In this document: positions 17,118-25,908 of the stretch, piece after piece
Layout of the letters: every line of letters begins with the position of its first letter
Position numbering within the stretch: position 1 is the stretch's first letter
NCBI RefSeq assembly: GCF_963977235.1
Contig: NZ_CAXBOD010000002.1
Location: 251,378-315,377 of the forward strand
DNA from: Albimonas sp963977235
Lineage (GTDB): Bacteria > Pseudomonadota > Alphaproteobacteria > Rhodobacterales > Rhodobacteraceae
DNA: 64,000 nt
Direction: 5' to 3'
Made by a program: the position numbers and the translations under genes
Notes under the pieces: generated by a model
Told to the model about the DNA's origin: nothing
Seen by the model: the letters and a program-made list of their open reading frames with translations, nothing else
The model's database searches: none

Positions 17118-17396
17118 CTACTCGCCCTCGCCGAAGCGGCCGGAGACGAGCCTCTCCAGCGCCTCCATCAACTGCTCCGCCGCGGGGCCCGAGGTCTCGA
17201 CCTCGATCTCCTCGCCCTGGGCCGCGGCGAGCATCATCAGACCCATGATCGAATCGCCCGAGACCTCCATCCCGTCGCGCCGCACGAAGGCGCGGGCGTC
17301 ATGAGATTCGACCACATTCACGAACTGGGCCGACGCGCGCGCGTGCAGACCCTTGCGGTTGACGATCGCCAACCGCCGCGCCGTCGCGGCGGTCAC
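17118..17396 (-). CDS. ptsH: HPr phosphocarrier protein
   Basis: A 92-residue HPr. The phosphorylated histidine is His18 in KGLHARASAQF, and the regulatory serine targeted by HprK is Ser49 in SGDSIMGLMML. The start is GTG at 17396, four bases after the EIIA stop; the longer in-frame extension to 17477 would overlap EIIA and is rejected. It is the last gene of the ChvGI/HprK/RapZ/EIIA block and should relay phosphate from an enzyme I encoded elsewhere to EIIA. No sugar-specific PTS permease is present, so the role is regulatory. Confidence 0.95.
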   Translation of the reverse strand: MTAATARRLAIVNRKGLHARASAQFVNVVESHDARAFVRRDGMEVSGDSIMGLMMLAAAQGEEIEVETSGPAAEQLMEALERLVSGRFGEGE

Positions 17397-17400
17397 CGGC

Positions 17401-17814
17401 TCAGGCCCGCATCCGGCGGCGCGCGGCGAGGATTCCGCCGGCGCTGTCGAGGTATTTCCGCGCCGCCACCAGCGCATGGTCCACCGCCTCGTCCATCGGC
17501 ATCTCCCGGCATTTCGCCAGCTTCACCAGCAGGGGGAGATTGGCGCCGTAGACAACCTCGGCCCGGGAGCGCGAGAGCGCCCCCATCGCCAGGTTCGAGG
17601 GGCTGCCCCCGAACATGTCGGTGATCAGAACCACCCCGTCGCCGCAGTCGACCTCCTCGGCCGCCGCGTCGACCTCTGCCTGTCGGGCGCGCAGATCGTC
17701 CTGCGGCCAGATGCCGATCGCGCGGGCCCGCTCCAGCGGGCCGACCACGTGCTCGGCGGCCGCCAGAAGCTCCGCCGCCAGGCCGCCATGGGCCACGATC
17801 ACCAGTCCGATCAT
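17401..17814 (-). CDS. PTS EIIA component, mannose-family
   Basis: A 137-residue EIIA(Man)-type protein with the phosphorylation site His9 in IVAHGGLA and the family motif TDMFGGSPSNLA near residue 68. It receives phosphate from HPr. With no IIB, IIC or IID partner present it belongs to the incomplete regulatory PTS typical of alphaproteobacteria, where its phosphorylation state signals carbon or nitrogen status and is read by two-component or stringent-response partners. A 226-bp gap to the rapZ stop contains no clear gene. Confidence 0.94.
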   Translation of the reverse strand: MIGLVIVAHGGLAAELLAAAEHVVGPLERARAIGIWPQDDLRARQAEVDAAAEEVDCGDGVVLITDMFGGSPSNLAMGALSRSRAEVVYGANLPLLVKLAKCREMPMDEAVDHALVAARKYLDSAGGILAARRRMRA

Positions 17815-18040
17815 GCCGCGCACCCCCGCGCGGCCGCCTTCGTCGTCATGCTTGCCTCCCGAGCGCCGCGCCCCTGACGCGGCCTTCCCCTGACGCGCCT
17901 CGCGCCGACCCTCGGCGACGCGGCGCTTCCGTTGCGCGTGACTTCTTCCGCGGCCGCCGCCGCCCATGCCTGGACCCGCATCGCGCCGCCCCCGGCGCCC
18001 GCAGAGCCCGGTTCGGCGGGCGAGAGGGCCTCTCTCGCCC

Positions 18041-18988
18041 TCATGCCGCCGTCCGGTCGAGTTCACGGTGGCGCACCGCCGCCGGCCAGCCGGCCGCGGC
18101 GAGGCGCGCCGCGAGGTCCTCGGCCACCGCCACCGACCGGTGACGACCGCCCGAGCACCCCAGGGCCATACAGTAATAGGCCTTACCTTCGCGTCTATAG
18201 GCCGGCAGCAGCAGCAGCGTAAGTTCGCTCACCCGCTCGACGAATGCGGCGTAGAGGGGATCGCGGCGCACATGCCCGGCCACCGCGGGGTCGCGTCCGG
18301 TCAGGGGGCGCAGGGCCTTCTCCCAGTGCGGATTGGCCAGGAACCGGCAGTCGATCACCGTGTCGGCCTCGCGCGGGGCGCCGCGCTTGAAGCTGAACGA
18401 CTGGATCGACAGCGACAGGCTGCGCTGCGCCCCCGGCGCGGCCAGGGGAGCGAGGCGCGCCTTGAGGTCGTGGGGCGAAAGATCAGTGGTGTCGAGCACC
18501 AGATCCGCCCGCTCGCGCACCGGCCACAGCAGGTCCCGCTCACGCGCCAGCCCCGCCTCGGGGCTGTCGTCGGGGGCCAGCGGGTGGCGGCGGCGGGTGG
18601 TCTTGAACCGGTCGAGCAGCGCGGGATCGGCGCAGTCGAGGAAGATCATCGTCGGCGCCAGGTCCCCGCGGGCCCGCAGCGCGTCGAGCCGCGCCAGCAG
18701 CGCCGGCGCCGAGAACCCGCGCGTGCGCACATCGAGCCCCAGCGCCACCGGGCGGAGATCGCGCGGCTCGGCGCCGCTTTCGGGAAACAGCCGCTCGATG
18801 AAGCTCAGCGGCAGGTTGTCGATCGCCTCGAAGCCCATGTCCTCGAGCACGCGGATCGCGGTCGAGTTTCCGGCCCCGCTCATCCCGGTGACGAGGACAA
18901 GCGGGATCGGGGCGCGGTCCGCGCCGGCATCGCCCTCGCCGGAGGCGTCGGGGCGGTCTTGGGAATCGGAGCCGTCAGCCGGGATCAT
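18041..18988 (-). CDS. rapZ: RNase adapter protein RapZ
   Basis: About 315 residues of the RapZ/YvcJ nucleotide-binding family. It has the DNLPLSFIERLF and SLSLSIQSFSFKRGAPREAD blocks, and the C-terminal CMALGCSGGRHRSVAVAE domain that binds RNA or metabolite in E. coli. The P-loop reads GMSGAGNSTAI, with asparagine where Lys or Arg is normal. The ATG at 18988 is taken as the start, giving the family length; the frame is open to 19225 but the added residues are low complexity. It lies in the conserved hprK-rapZ-EIIA-HPr order. Confidence 0.9.
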   Translation of the reverse strand: MIPADGSDSQDRPDASGEGDAGADRAPIPLVLVTGMSGAGNSTAIRVLEDMGFEAIDNLPLSFIERLFPESGAEPRDLRPVALGLDVRTRGFSAPALLARLDALRARGDLAPTMIFLDCADPALLDRFKTTRRRHPLAPDDSPEAGLARERDLLWPVRERADLVLDTTDLSPHDLKARLAPLAAPGAQRSLSLSIQSFSFKRGAPREADTVIDCRFLANPHWEKALRPLTGRDPAVAGHVRRDPLYAAFVERVSELTLLLLPAYRREGKAYYCMALGCSGGRHRSVAVAEDLAARLAAAGWPAAVRHRELDRTAA

Positions 18989-19314
18989 GCCGTGGGCCGT
19001 CGCGTCCTTGGATCTCGGGTCATCGGCGCCCGAGGGGGCGCCTGCCTGGTCGGCGGCGCCATGAGGGCGCCGCAGGTTCGCTGCGTGGCGAGCATGCGCC
19101 GGGCCACGCGCCGGGGCAAGGGCGTGCCGCAGTGCGGCGCCGAAAATCGCGGAATGCGGCGCCCGCGTCGCGACCCGCGGTCCCGCACGACGGCCGCGCC
19201 GGCGCGCGAACCGTGCGTTCCGCATCGCTCACGATCTCGCATGGCGTCCAGATAGGGGGGCGGGCGCCGCGGCGCCGCGAGGGTCAAGCGAAGGTGACAG
19301 GCGGTGAGCGCCGC
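18989..19314. other. Gap between hprK and rapZ
   Basis: 326 bp between the hprK stop and the chosen rapZ start. It could be shorter if rapZ begins at the in-frame ATG at 19225, but the 79 added residues are Arg/Ala/Pro-rich and resemble no RapZ. I see no hairpin or promoter that stands out. Confidence 0.4.
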
Positions 19315-20139
19315 CTACGGGGCCCGTCGCCGGCCGCCGGCCAGCAGCAGCCCGAACAGCGCCGGGGCCGAGGGCGACAGGACCAGCGGCAGCTCGACCC
19401 CCAGCAGGGCCAGGCGACGCGGCGGGGGCAGTCGCTCGGGCTCGGGGGCCGACAGGTCGACGGCCACCACCAGCCGCGCCTCGGCGAGCGGGGGCAGGGC
19501 CAGCAGGCCCACCCCGCGCGCCTCGATCAGGCCGGCCAGCGCCACGGGGGCCGAGGCGCTCAGCCCCTGCGCCCCCGCCCGCACCCGGCAACGATCGTCG
19601 GCCACCAGCCGCGCCCCGCGGGAGATCAGCTCGAGCGCCAGCGAGGATTTGCCCGAGCCGGACGGGCCCAGGATCAGCGCCGCGACGATCCCCTGCGCGC
19701 TGTCGCCGCGCGTCGCCGTCTCGACCGCGACGCAGGAGGCGTGAAGCGTGACGCACGGGTCGCCGTCCGCCCGCTCCGCGCCCCGATCCTGCAGGCGCGG
19801 TCGGGCCGCGCTCGCCTGCGCCGCGGCGGGGGAGAGGGGCAGGGGCGGCGGATCGCCGGGGCGAGGGCCGCCCGCGGGGGCGTCGGTTGGCAGGGGGGCG
19901 CCTGCGCCCGAACCAGGCGTGGCGCCTGCGGCCGGACCAGGCGTGGCGCCTGCGCCCGGACCTGGCGTGGCGCCTGCGCCGTCGAGAGGGTCGGCGCCCG
20001 AAGTCGGTCCCGCAACAGGCCGCTCGCCCAGGATCTGCGGCTGTCCCTCGCCCGGGGCGCCCGAACGGGCGGCGTCCGCCTCGGGTGTCGAGCCGGCCTC
20101 GGCCGCGCCCGCCGGGCCGGCGCCGCGGCGTCGCCTCAC
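19315..20139 (-). CDS. hprK: HPr kinase/phosphorylase with long low-complexity N-terminal extension
   Basis: Alphaproteobacterial HprK is normally a short, about 145-residue protein. The family match here begins near residue 115 with VTLHASCVAVE, then the P-loop ILGPSGSGKSSLALEL and the LVADDR block. It phosphorylates HPr on Ser49. Upstream, the frame stays open for about 115 residues of Pro/Ala/Gly, including an eight-residue repeat (GAGATPGP-like) coded by a 24-bp tandem repeat at about 19897-19985. The GTG at 20139 overlaps the chvG stop (GTGA), which favours real translation of the extension. A shorter start within the frame is possible. Confidence 0.85.
   Translation of the reverse strand: MRRRRGAGPAGAAEAGSTPEADAARSGAPGEGQPQILGERPVAGPTSGADPLDGAGATPGPGAGATPGPAAGATPGSGAGAPLPTDAPAGGPRPGDPPPLPLSPAAAQASAARPRLQDRGAERADGDPCVTLHASCVAVETATRGDSAQGIVAALILGPSGSGKSSLALELISRGARLVADDRCRVRAGAQGLSASAPVALAGLIEARGVGLLALPPLAEARLVVAVDLSAPEPERLPPPRRLALLGVELPLVLSPSAPALFGLLLAGGRRRAP
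19897..19985. repeat. 24-bp tandem repeat inside the hprK N-terminal extension
   Basis: About 3.5 units of GGCGCCTGCGCCCGAACCAG followed by GCGT, each coding for eight residues on the minus strand. Units differ by one to three substitutions that mostly keep the Gly-Ala-Thr-Pro pattern. Confidence 0.75.
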
Positions 20140-22121
20140 CCCGGAAGCTCCACCACGAAGCGGGCGCCGCGGCGGTCGTGGCCGGCGGGGCGGATGTTCT
20201 CGGCCGCGATCGCGCCGTTGTGCGCCTCGACGATCTGGCGGGAGATCGCGAGGCCAAGACCCGAGTGGTTGCCGTAGGCCTCGGTGTCGGGACGCTCGGA
20301 ATAGAAGCGCTCGAACACCGACTCGAGGTTGTCGTCGGGGATGCCGGGGCCCTCGTCCTCGATCGTCACCCGGATCCGCCCGTCGCCGCCGCGGGCGGCC
20401 GCGACCCGGATCTCGGAGCCCTCGGGAGAGAAGCTCAGCGCGTTCTCGATCAGGTTGACGAAGACCTGCGCCAGCCGGCCCTCGATGCCGCGCATGCGCA
20501 GGCTCTCGTCCACCGCCTCGTCGCGGATGCGCACCGCGCGCTCCTGCGCCTTGGGCTGGGTGAACTCGACGATGGTGGTCAGGAGGTGCGACAGGTCGAA
20601 CGGCTCGCGATCCTCGCGCACCAGTTCGGCGTCGAGCCGCGAGGCGTTGGAGATGTCGGTGACCAGCCGGTCCAGCCGCGAGACGTCGTGGTTCATCACC
20701 TTCATCAGCCGCAGCTTGTCGGCCTCGGTGCGCGCATAGCCCAGGGTCTCCACCGCCGAACGCAGGGAGCTGAGCGGGTTCTTGATCTCGTGGGCGACGT
20801 CGGCGGCAAAGCTCTCGGTCGCCTCGAGGCGCTGGTAGAGCGTGTCGGTCATCCGCTTCAGCGCGCCCGAGAGGTGGCCGATCTCGTCGCCGCGCGCGGA
20901 CATGTCGGGCATCTCGATCCGGCGTTTGCCGCGCTCTCCGCGCTCGGCCGCGAGCGCGGCCTGGGCCAGACGTTCGATCGGGCGGCCGATGGCCTTGGCC
21001 AGCAGCACCGAGAGGACCACCGACACCGCCAGCGCCACCAGGAACACCTGCAGGATCGAGATCCGCTCCGAGCGCACGATGGCGTCGATGTCGCCGCCCT
21101 CGGTCGAGAGCACCAGCGCCCCGTGCACCTTGCGCAGGGTCTGGATGGGGACCGAGACCGAGACGATCAGCTCGCCGCGGGCGTTGACCCGCTCGCCGCG
21201 GGCCACCGCGCCGCCCAGCGCTGCGTAGACCTCCTGCATGCGGGCGACGCCGCCGAGGATTTCGGTGGCCACCGGCTCGCGCGTGTCGCCCAGCGCCATG
21301 TCGCGCAGGAAGCGGCCGGCGCCCTCGATCCAGGCCATCGGCCCCTCGGGGTCGTCGAAGCGCGAGGCGGGCAGGGCCTCGGTCTGCACGCCGCCCGAGT
21401 GGCCTGCGGCGAGATGGGTGTCGACCATCAGCCGCGCCCCGCGGTCGAAGATCTGGGCCCGCACGCGGGCGGGCTCGATCACGCGCGAGAGCACCACCTG
21501 GGCCTTCGGCGGGTCGACGCCCAGCGAGCCGTCGTCGCGCCCGGCGGATTCGGCAAGCGTGATGGCGATGATCTCGCCCTGCGTCTCCAGCGCCTGGGTG
21601 CGCAGCTCGATCAGCTTGCCGCGGAAGTCGTTGAGCGCCAGCACGCCCGCCACCAGCAGGCCGAGGCCGATCAGGTTGAACGAGACGATGCGCCGGGTCA
21701 GGCGCGAGGGGGTGCGGTGGAGGGTGTCGTCGTCGTGGCCCGAGCCGCCGGCCGGCTTGCGCACACGCGCCTTGGCCCGGGCTTCGCGCAGCTGCGCGGC
21801 CCGCGCGGCGCGGCGTTCGGCCCGGCCGGGCTTGGCCTTGCGCGCAACAGACGGGGTTTCCGGGGGCGGGGCTTTCGGGCGCGGGGCTGCGGCGGGCGGG
21901 TCGGCGCGCAGCACCTCGCCCGCGTCGGAACGGGGCGGGGCGTCGCCGCCCGATCCGTCGCCCGAACCTTCCCGGCCCGAACCTTCCCGGCCCGAACCCT
22001 CCCGGCCCGAACCCTCCCGGTCCGAACCTTCCTCGTCAGGGGCCCGCGCGGAGTCCGGCCCCTCGCCTTGCCGGCGCTGTCGGGATGACGCCCTGTCGAC
22101 CCCCTCGTCGACGTCCCTCAT
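20136..22121 (-). CDS. chvG: Sensor histidine kinase ChvG
   Basis: A 661-residue membrane histidine kinase, the sensor of the ChvGI system that controls envelope and acid-stress responses and carbon metabolism. After a charged cytoplasmic N-terminus of about 145 residues come a membrane segment (IVSFNLIGLGLLVAGVLAL), a periplasmic domain, a second membrane segment near residue 360, HAMP, the phospho-acceptor H-box FAADVAHEIKNPLSSLRSA (His near 444) and a C-terminal ATPase domain with NLIENALSFSPEGSEI and GLGLAISRQIVEAH. The long N-terminus includes a five-residue REGSG repeat coded by 15-bp units at about 21960-22025. It starts seven bases after the chvI stop. Confidence 0.93.
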   Translation of the reverse strand: MRDVDEGVDRASSRQRRQGEGPDSARAPDEEGSDREGSGREGSGREGSGREGSGDGSGGDAPPRSDAGEVLRADPPAAAPRPKAPPPETPSVARKAKPGRAERRAARAAQLREARAKARVRKPAGGSGHDDDTLHRTPSRLTRRIVSFNLIGLGLLVAGVLALNDFRGKLIELRTQALETQGEIIAITLAESAGRDDGSLGVDPPKAQVVLSRVIEPARVRAQIFDRGARLMVDTHLAAGHSGGVQTEALPASRFDDPEGPMAWIEGAGRFLRDMALGDTREPVATEILGGVARMQEVYAALGGAVARGERVNARGELIVSVSVPIQTLRKVHGALVLSTEGGDIDAIVRSERISILQVFLVALAVSVVLSVLLAKAIGRPIERLAQAALAAERGERGKRRIEMPDMSARGDEIGHLSGALKRMTDTLYQRLEATESFAADVAHEIKNPLSSLRSAVETLGYARTEADKLRLMKVMNHDVSRLDRLVTDISNASRLDAELVREDREPFDLSHLLTTIVEFTQPKAQERAVRIRDEAVDESLRMRGIEGRLAQVFVNLIENALSFSPEGSEIRVAAARGGDGRIRVTIEDEGPGIPDDNLESVFERFYSERPDTEAYGNHSGLGLAISRQIVEAHNGAIAAENIRPAGHDRRGARFVVELPG

Positions 22122-22128
22122 ACGCGCC

Positions 22129-22830
22129 TCAGACCTCCTTGTAGCGATAGCCCACGCCGTAGAGCGTCTCGATCGAGGCGAAGCTGTCGTCGACCTGGCG
22201 GAATTTCTTGCGGATGCGCTTGATGTGGCTGTCGATGGTGCGGTCGTCGACGTAGACCTGATCGTCGTAGGCCGCGTCCATCAGCTGGTCGCGGCTTTTG
22301 ACGAAGCCGGGACGCTGGGCGAGGGCCTGCAGGATCAGGAATTCGGTCACCGTCAGGGTGACGGGCTCGTCGTTCCACAGGCACGAGTGGCGCAGCGGAT
22401 CGAGGCTCAGCTTGCCGCGGGTGATGGCGCGGTCGGCCTCGGCGCGCTCGGCGTCGCCCTGGGCGGCGGCCTCGCGGCGGCGCAGCACGGCGCGCACCCG
22501 CTCGACCAGCAGGCGCTGGGAGAAGGGCTTGCGGACGTAGTCGTCCGCGCCCATACGCAGGCCGAGCACCTCGTCGATCTCCTCGTCCTTGGAGGTGAGG
22601 AAGATCACCGGCAGGTCGGACTGCTGGCGCAGACGGCGGAGAAGCTCCATGCCGTCCATGCGGGGCATCTTGATGTCGAGCACCGCAAGATCCGGCGGCT
22701 GCGAGGTCAGCGCCGCCAGCGCCGCGGCGCCGTCGGTATAGCAGCGCACCTCGTAGCCCTCGGCTTCCATGGCCATGGAAACCGACGTCAGGATATTGCG
22801 GTCGTCGTCAACGAGCGCGATGTTCGTCAT
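22129..22830 (-). CDS. chvI: Response regulator ChvI
   Basis: A 233-residue OmpR-family regulator. Receiver domain acidic pocket Asp8-Asp10, phospho-acceptor Asp52 in LAVLDIKMPRMDG, and lysine in VRKPF; the C-terminal winged helix has VTLTVTEFLILQALA and TIDSHIKRIRKKFR. It is paired with ChvG. The ATG at 22830 follows GGAGAGA; the open frame continuing upstream for 750 codons is an antisense shadow of pckA. As first gene of the block it probably drives expression of everything down to HPr. Confidence 0.95.
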   Translation of the reverse strand: MTNIALVDDDRNILTSVSMAMEAEGYEVRCYTDGAAALAALTSQPPDLAVLDIKMPRMDGMELLRRLRQQSDLPVIFLTSKDEEIDEVLGLRMGADDYVRKPFSQRLLVERVRAVLRRREAAAQGDAERAEADRAITRGKLSLDPLRHSCLWNDEPVTLTVTEFLILQALAQRPGFVKSRDQLMDAAYDDQVYVDDRTIDSHIKRIRKKFRQVDDSFASIETLYGVGYRYKEV

Positions 22831-23220
22831 GCTCTCTCCGTCAGTCTTTTCCGCCTGCCCCCCTGGGCGGCGGTCGGCGCCGGCGCGCGGCGGAGATTTC
22901 CGCCCTGCGGCGCCGGACGCGCCTCGGTCCACAGATGGACCGCCTATATCATTTCTCAATGTATCAGGTGCGAAAGCGGCTCCTTTGCGGCCGAACTGCG
23001 CCATTTCGCCCGCGGGCGAGGCGCTGTCGAAGTGTTGTCGATATGTTATAGCCCCGGCATCTTGGACCGCGGATCGGAATCGTGACGCGCCAGGCAAGGG
23101 GTCCGGCTGTGTGGGGCCGCCCCGAACGAAACGAGACCGGGTGTTTGCCGGCCTGCGGGCGAGCGGCGTCTTCGGACGCCGGACGCGCGACGGCTGCAGA
23201 GGAAGCGATCGAAGGAGCCC
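22831..23220. promoter_or_regulatory. Divergent chvI / pckA promoter region
   Basis: 390 bp without a gene. It holds the two most AT-rich patches nearby: CCTATATCATTTCTCAATG (about 22941-22960) and GATATGTTATAG (about 23040-23051). The second could be the -10 region of a pckA promoter. ChvI or a PTS-linked signal could act here on both transcripts. No perfect operator palindrome was found by eye. Confidence 0.45.
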
Positions 23221-24834
23221 ATGAGCATGGAGCGAGGCGTGTTCAATCCCGCGCGGAGCCTTGAGACCCAGGGGGTCACGGGTCTGAAGGCCGCCCACTA
23301 CAACCTGCTTGAGCCTGCGCTCATGCAGGAGGCGGTGCAGCGTGGGGAGGGCGAGATCGGACGTGGCGGCGCCTTCCTCGTGTCGACCGGCAAGCACACC
23401 GGCCGTTCGCCGCAGGACAAGTTCGTCGTGCGCGAGCCCTCGGTGGAAGACACCATCTGGTGGGAAAACAACAAGCCGATGGACCCCGCCGGGTTCGCGG
23501 CGCTGAAGGCCGACATGTTCGCCCACCTCGAGGGGCGCGAGCTGTTCGTGCAGGACCTGTTCGGCGGCGCCGACCCCGCGCACCGGCTGAACGTGCGCGT
23601 GGCGACCGAGCTCGCCTGGCACAACCTGTTCATCCGCCATCTGCTGCGCCGCCCCGAGCAGTCGGAGCTCGAGAGCTTCGATCCCGAGTTCACCATCATC
23701 AACGTGCCCAGCTTCAAGGCCGATCCCGCCAAGCACGCCTGCCGCTCGGAGACGGTGATCGCGATCTCGCTGGAAGAGAAGCTGATCCTGATCGGCGGCA
23801 CCTCCTATGCGGGCGAGAACAAGAAGTCGGTGTTCACGCTGCTCAACTACATCCTGCCCGGCAAGGGCGTGATGGCGATGCACTGCTCGGCCAACCACGC
23901 GATCGGCGACCCCGAGGACGCGGCCGTGTTCTTCGGCCTGTCGGGCACCGGCAAGACCACGCTCTCGGCCGACCCCTCGCGGATCCTGATCGGCGACGAC
24001 GAGCACGGCTGGACCGACCAGGGCATCTTCAACTACGAGGGCGGCTGCTACGCCAAGACCATCGACCTGTCGGCCGAGGCGGAGCCCGAGATCTTCGCGA
24101 CCACCTCGATGTTCTCGACGGTGATCGAGAACATGGTCTACGACCCCTACACCAAGGAACTGGACTTCCAGGACGACAGCCTGACGCCCAACATGCGTTG
24201 CGCCTATCCGCTGGACTACATCTCCAACGCCTCGGAGACGGGCCTGGGCGGCGCGCCCAGGAACGTGGTGATGCTGACCTGCGACGCCTTCGGCGTGCTG
24301 CCGCCGATCGCGCGGCTGACCCCGGCGCAGGCGATGTATCACTTCCTGTCGGGCTTCACCTCGAAGGTGGCCGGGACCGAGAAGGGCGTGACCGAGCCCT
24401 CGCCGACCTTCTCGACCTGCTTCGGCCAGCCCTTCATGCCGCGTCGCCCGGAGGTCTACGGCGCCCTCCTGCGCGACAAGATCGCCCAGCACGGCGCCAC
24501 CTGCTGGCTGGTCAACACCGGCTGGACCGGCGGCGCCTACGGGACCGGCAAGCGGATGCCGATCAAGGCCACCCGCGCGCTGCTGACCGGGGCGCTCGAC
24601 GGCTCGCTGAACGGGGCGGAGTTCCGCAAGGACCCGTTCTTCGGCTTCGAGGTGCCGGTGGCGGTGCCGGGCGTCGACTCGAGCCTGCTCAACCCGCGCG
24701 ACACCTGGGCCGACAAGGCCGCCTACGACGCGCAGGCCGCGAAGCTGGCGAAGATGTTCGCCGAGAACTTCGCCCAGTACGACCCGTTCGTGGGCGACGA
24801 GGTCCGCGCCGCGGCCCCGGGCAAGGTGGCCTGA
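23221..24834 (+). CDS. pckA: Phosphoenolpyruvate carboxykinase (ATP)
   Basis: A 537-residue gluconeogenic enzyme that converts oxaloacetate and ATP to phosphoenolpyruvate and CO2. It has the substrate loop STGKHTGRSPQDKFVVREP near residue 60, the kinase P-loop GLSGTGKTTLSADP near residue 240, and the Mn/ATP site DDEHGW. The start at 23221 follows AAGGAG; an ATG two codons later is an alternative. Divergent arrangement with chvI is conserved in alphaproteobacteria and puts PEP supply, the PTS phosphoryl donor, next to the regulatory PTS genes. Confidence 0.97.
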   Translation: MSMERGVFNPARSLETQGVTGLKAAHYNLLEPALMQEAVQRGEGEIGRGGAFLVSTGKHTGRSPQDKFVVREPSVEDTIWWENNKPMDPAGFAALKADMFAHLEGRELFVQDLFGGADPAHRLNVRVATELAWHNLFIRHLLRRPEQSELESFDPEFTIINVPSFKADPAKHACRSETVIAISLEEKLILIGGTSYAGENKKSVFTLLNYILPGKGVMAMHCSANHAIGDPEDAAVFFGLSGTGKTTLSADPSRILIGDDEHGWTDQGIFNYEGGCYAKTIDLSAEAEPEIFATTSMFSTVIENMVYDPYTKELDFQDDSLTPNMRCAYPLDYISNASETGLGGAPRNVVMLTCDAFGVLPPIARLTPAQAMYHFLSGFTSKVAGTEKGVTEPSPTFSTCFGQPFMPRRPEVYGALLRDKIAQHGATCWLVNTGWTGGAYGTGKRMPIKATRALLTGALDGSLNGAEFRKDPFFGFEVPVAVPGVDSSLLNPRDTWADKAAYDAQAAKLAKMFAENFAQYDPFVGDEVRAAAPGKVA

Positions 24835-24865
24835 GCGGCGCCTCTTCAGTCGCGCGGATGACCTG

Positions 24866-24897
24866 CCGGCGGCCCGCGAAAGCGGGTCGCCGGTTTC
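24866..24897 (+). terminator. Rho-independent terminator of pckA
   Basis: A 12-bp stem with one G-T pair, CCGGCGGCCCGC (24866-24877) against GCGGGTCGCCGG (24882-24893), closed by a GAAA tetraloop and followed by TTTCCATTTC. A second hairpin, GGGAGCC with GGCTCCC, follows at 24978-24998. Confidence 0.8.
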
Positions 24898-25016
24898 CAT
24901 TTCAGGGCACGGAGGCGCCCTGCGGGCGGGCCTGGCTGGCTCGCGTGCGGGATGGGGGGGCGTGGGAGGCGTAGGGCGGGAGCCTCCGGCGGGCTCCCGA
25001 CTCACCCAAGAACAGG

Positions 25017-25189
25017 GCCGCGCCTGTCCTCCGGATCCGTCTCTCGCGGATTGATGCCTGAGCGACTCGCCCGCGGGGGTCAAGGACAAGCCGCCTTCGG
25101 CGGTCGCTTCGCGATCCCTGACCCCTGCGGGCGAGTCGCTCTGATCGGCATCAGCGAGAGACGGCTCCGGAGAACAGGCGCTTCGCGCC
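25017..25189. repeat. Long imperfect inverted repeat between pckA and alkB
   Basis: About 85-bp arms around a GCCGCC-TTCG-GGCGGT centre (about 25090-25103). Matching blocks, left arm and reverse complement of right arm, are GCGCCTGTCCTCCGGATCCG with GCGCCTGTTCTCCGGAGCCG, then TCTCTCGC, TGATGCC, GAGCGACTCGCCCGC and GGGGTCA. It fills almost the whole space before the alkB stop at 25228. No transposase or reading frame is inside. Confidence 0.75.
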
Positions 25190-25227
25190 GGGGGTCTGGC
25201 GTCGCGCTCGGGCGCGGGGCGGGGGCG

Positions 25228-25848
25228 TCAGGCGCTTGTGACCACGCGCAGGGTGAGGTTGATGCGGCCGCCCTCGGGGAGAAGATCGCCGGCGCCGAAG
25301 CGGATCCGGTCGACGCCGTGGTAGGCGAGGCGGGCGGGGCCGCCCAGGATCGCCACGTCGCCGCTCTCGAGCGGGGCGGAGCGGGTGGGCGCCTTCCGCT
25401 CCGTCCCCCCGACGCGGAAGGTCGCCGGGTCGCCCAGCGAGATCGACAGGACCGGGGCCTCGAACGCGCCCTCGTCCTCGTCGCGGTGCAGGCCCATGCG
25501 CGCGCCCTCGCCATAGAAGTTCACGAGACACGAGTCGGGATCCGCGGGCCAGCCCGACAGCGCGCGCCAGACCGCCAGGATCGAGCCGGGGATCGGCGGC
25601 CAGGGACCGCCCTCGGGGTGGCGCTCGGCGTAGCGGTAGCGGCCGCGCTCGATCACCCAGCCCAGCCGACCCGCGGCGGTCATCCGCACGGTCATCGGCT
25701 TGCCCCAGGCGGTGGTGTAGCGCTGGAACGGCGCGGCGCGGGCGATGGCGCGCACCTCCTCGACCATCGCCGCCTGCGCGGCGCGGTCGAGCCAGCCCTT
25801 GCGGATGATCACGCCGTTCAGGTCGACGTCGTTGGCGGAGCAGGTCAT
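25228..25848 (-). CDS. alkB: AlkB-like alpha-ketoglutarate-dependent DNA repair dioxygenase
   Basis: About 206 residues, the AlkB length. It repairs 1-methyladenine and 3-methylcytosine by oxidative demethylation. Seen in sequence: VNFYGEGARMGLHRDEDEG, giving the Fe-binding HxD pair and the NxY turn, the distal YHGVDRI histidine, and the RINLTLR pair that holds 2-oxoglutarate. The ATG at 25848 is used; GTG at 25884 is an in-frame alternative. It stands on the minus strand, convergent with pckA, next to a membrane protein gene. Confidence 0.93.
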   Translation of the reverse strand: MTCSANDVDLNGVIIRKGWLDRAAQAAMVEEVRAIARAAPFQRYTTAWGKPMTVRMTAAGRLGWVIERGRYRYAERHPEGGPWPPIPGSILAVWRALSGWPADPDSCLVNFYGEGARMGLHRDEDEGAFEAPVLSISLGDPATFRVGGTERKAPTRSAPLESGDVAILGGPARLAYHGVDRIRFGAGDLLPEGGRINLTLRVVTSA

Positions 25849-25908
25849 GCGCGCAGGATCGGGGGATTCGCGGCGCGACGCCACCCGAAGCCGGCGCAGG
25901 GGCGGAGT

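Noticed and set aside
22831..25089. A 750-codon upstream extension of the chvI frame
   Set aside because: It runs antisense to pckA; the ATG at 22830 with a good ribosome site gives the normal response-regulator length.
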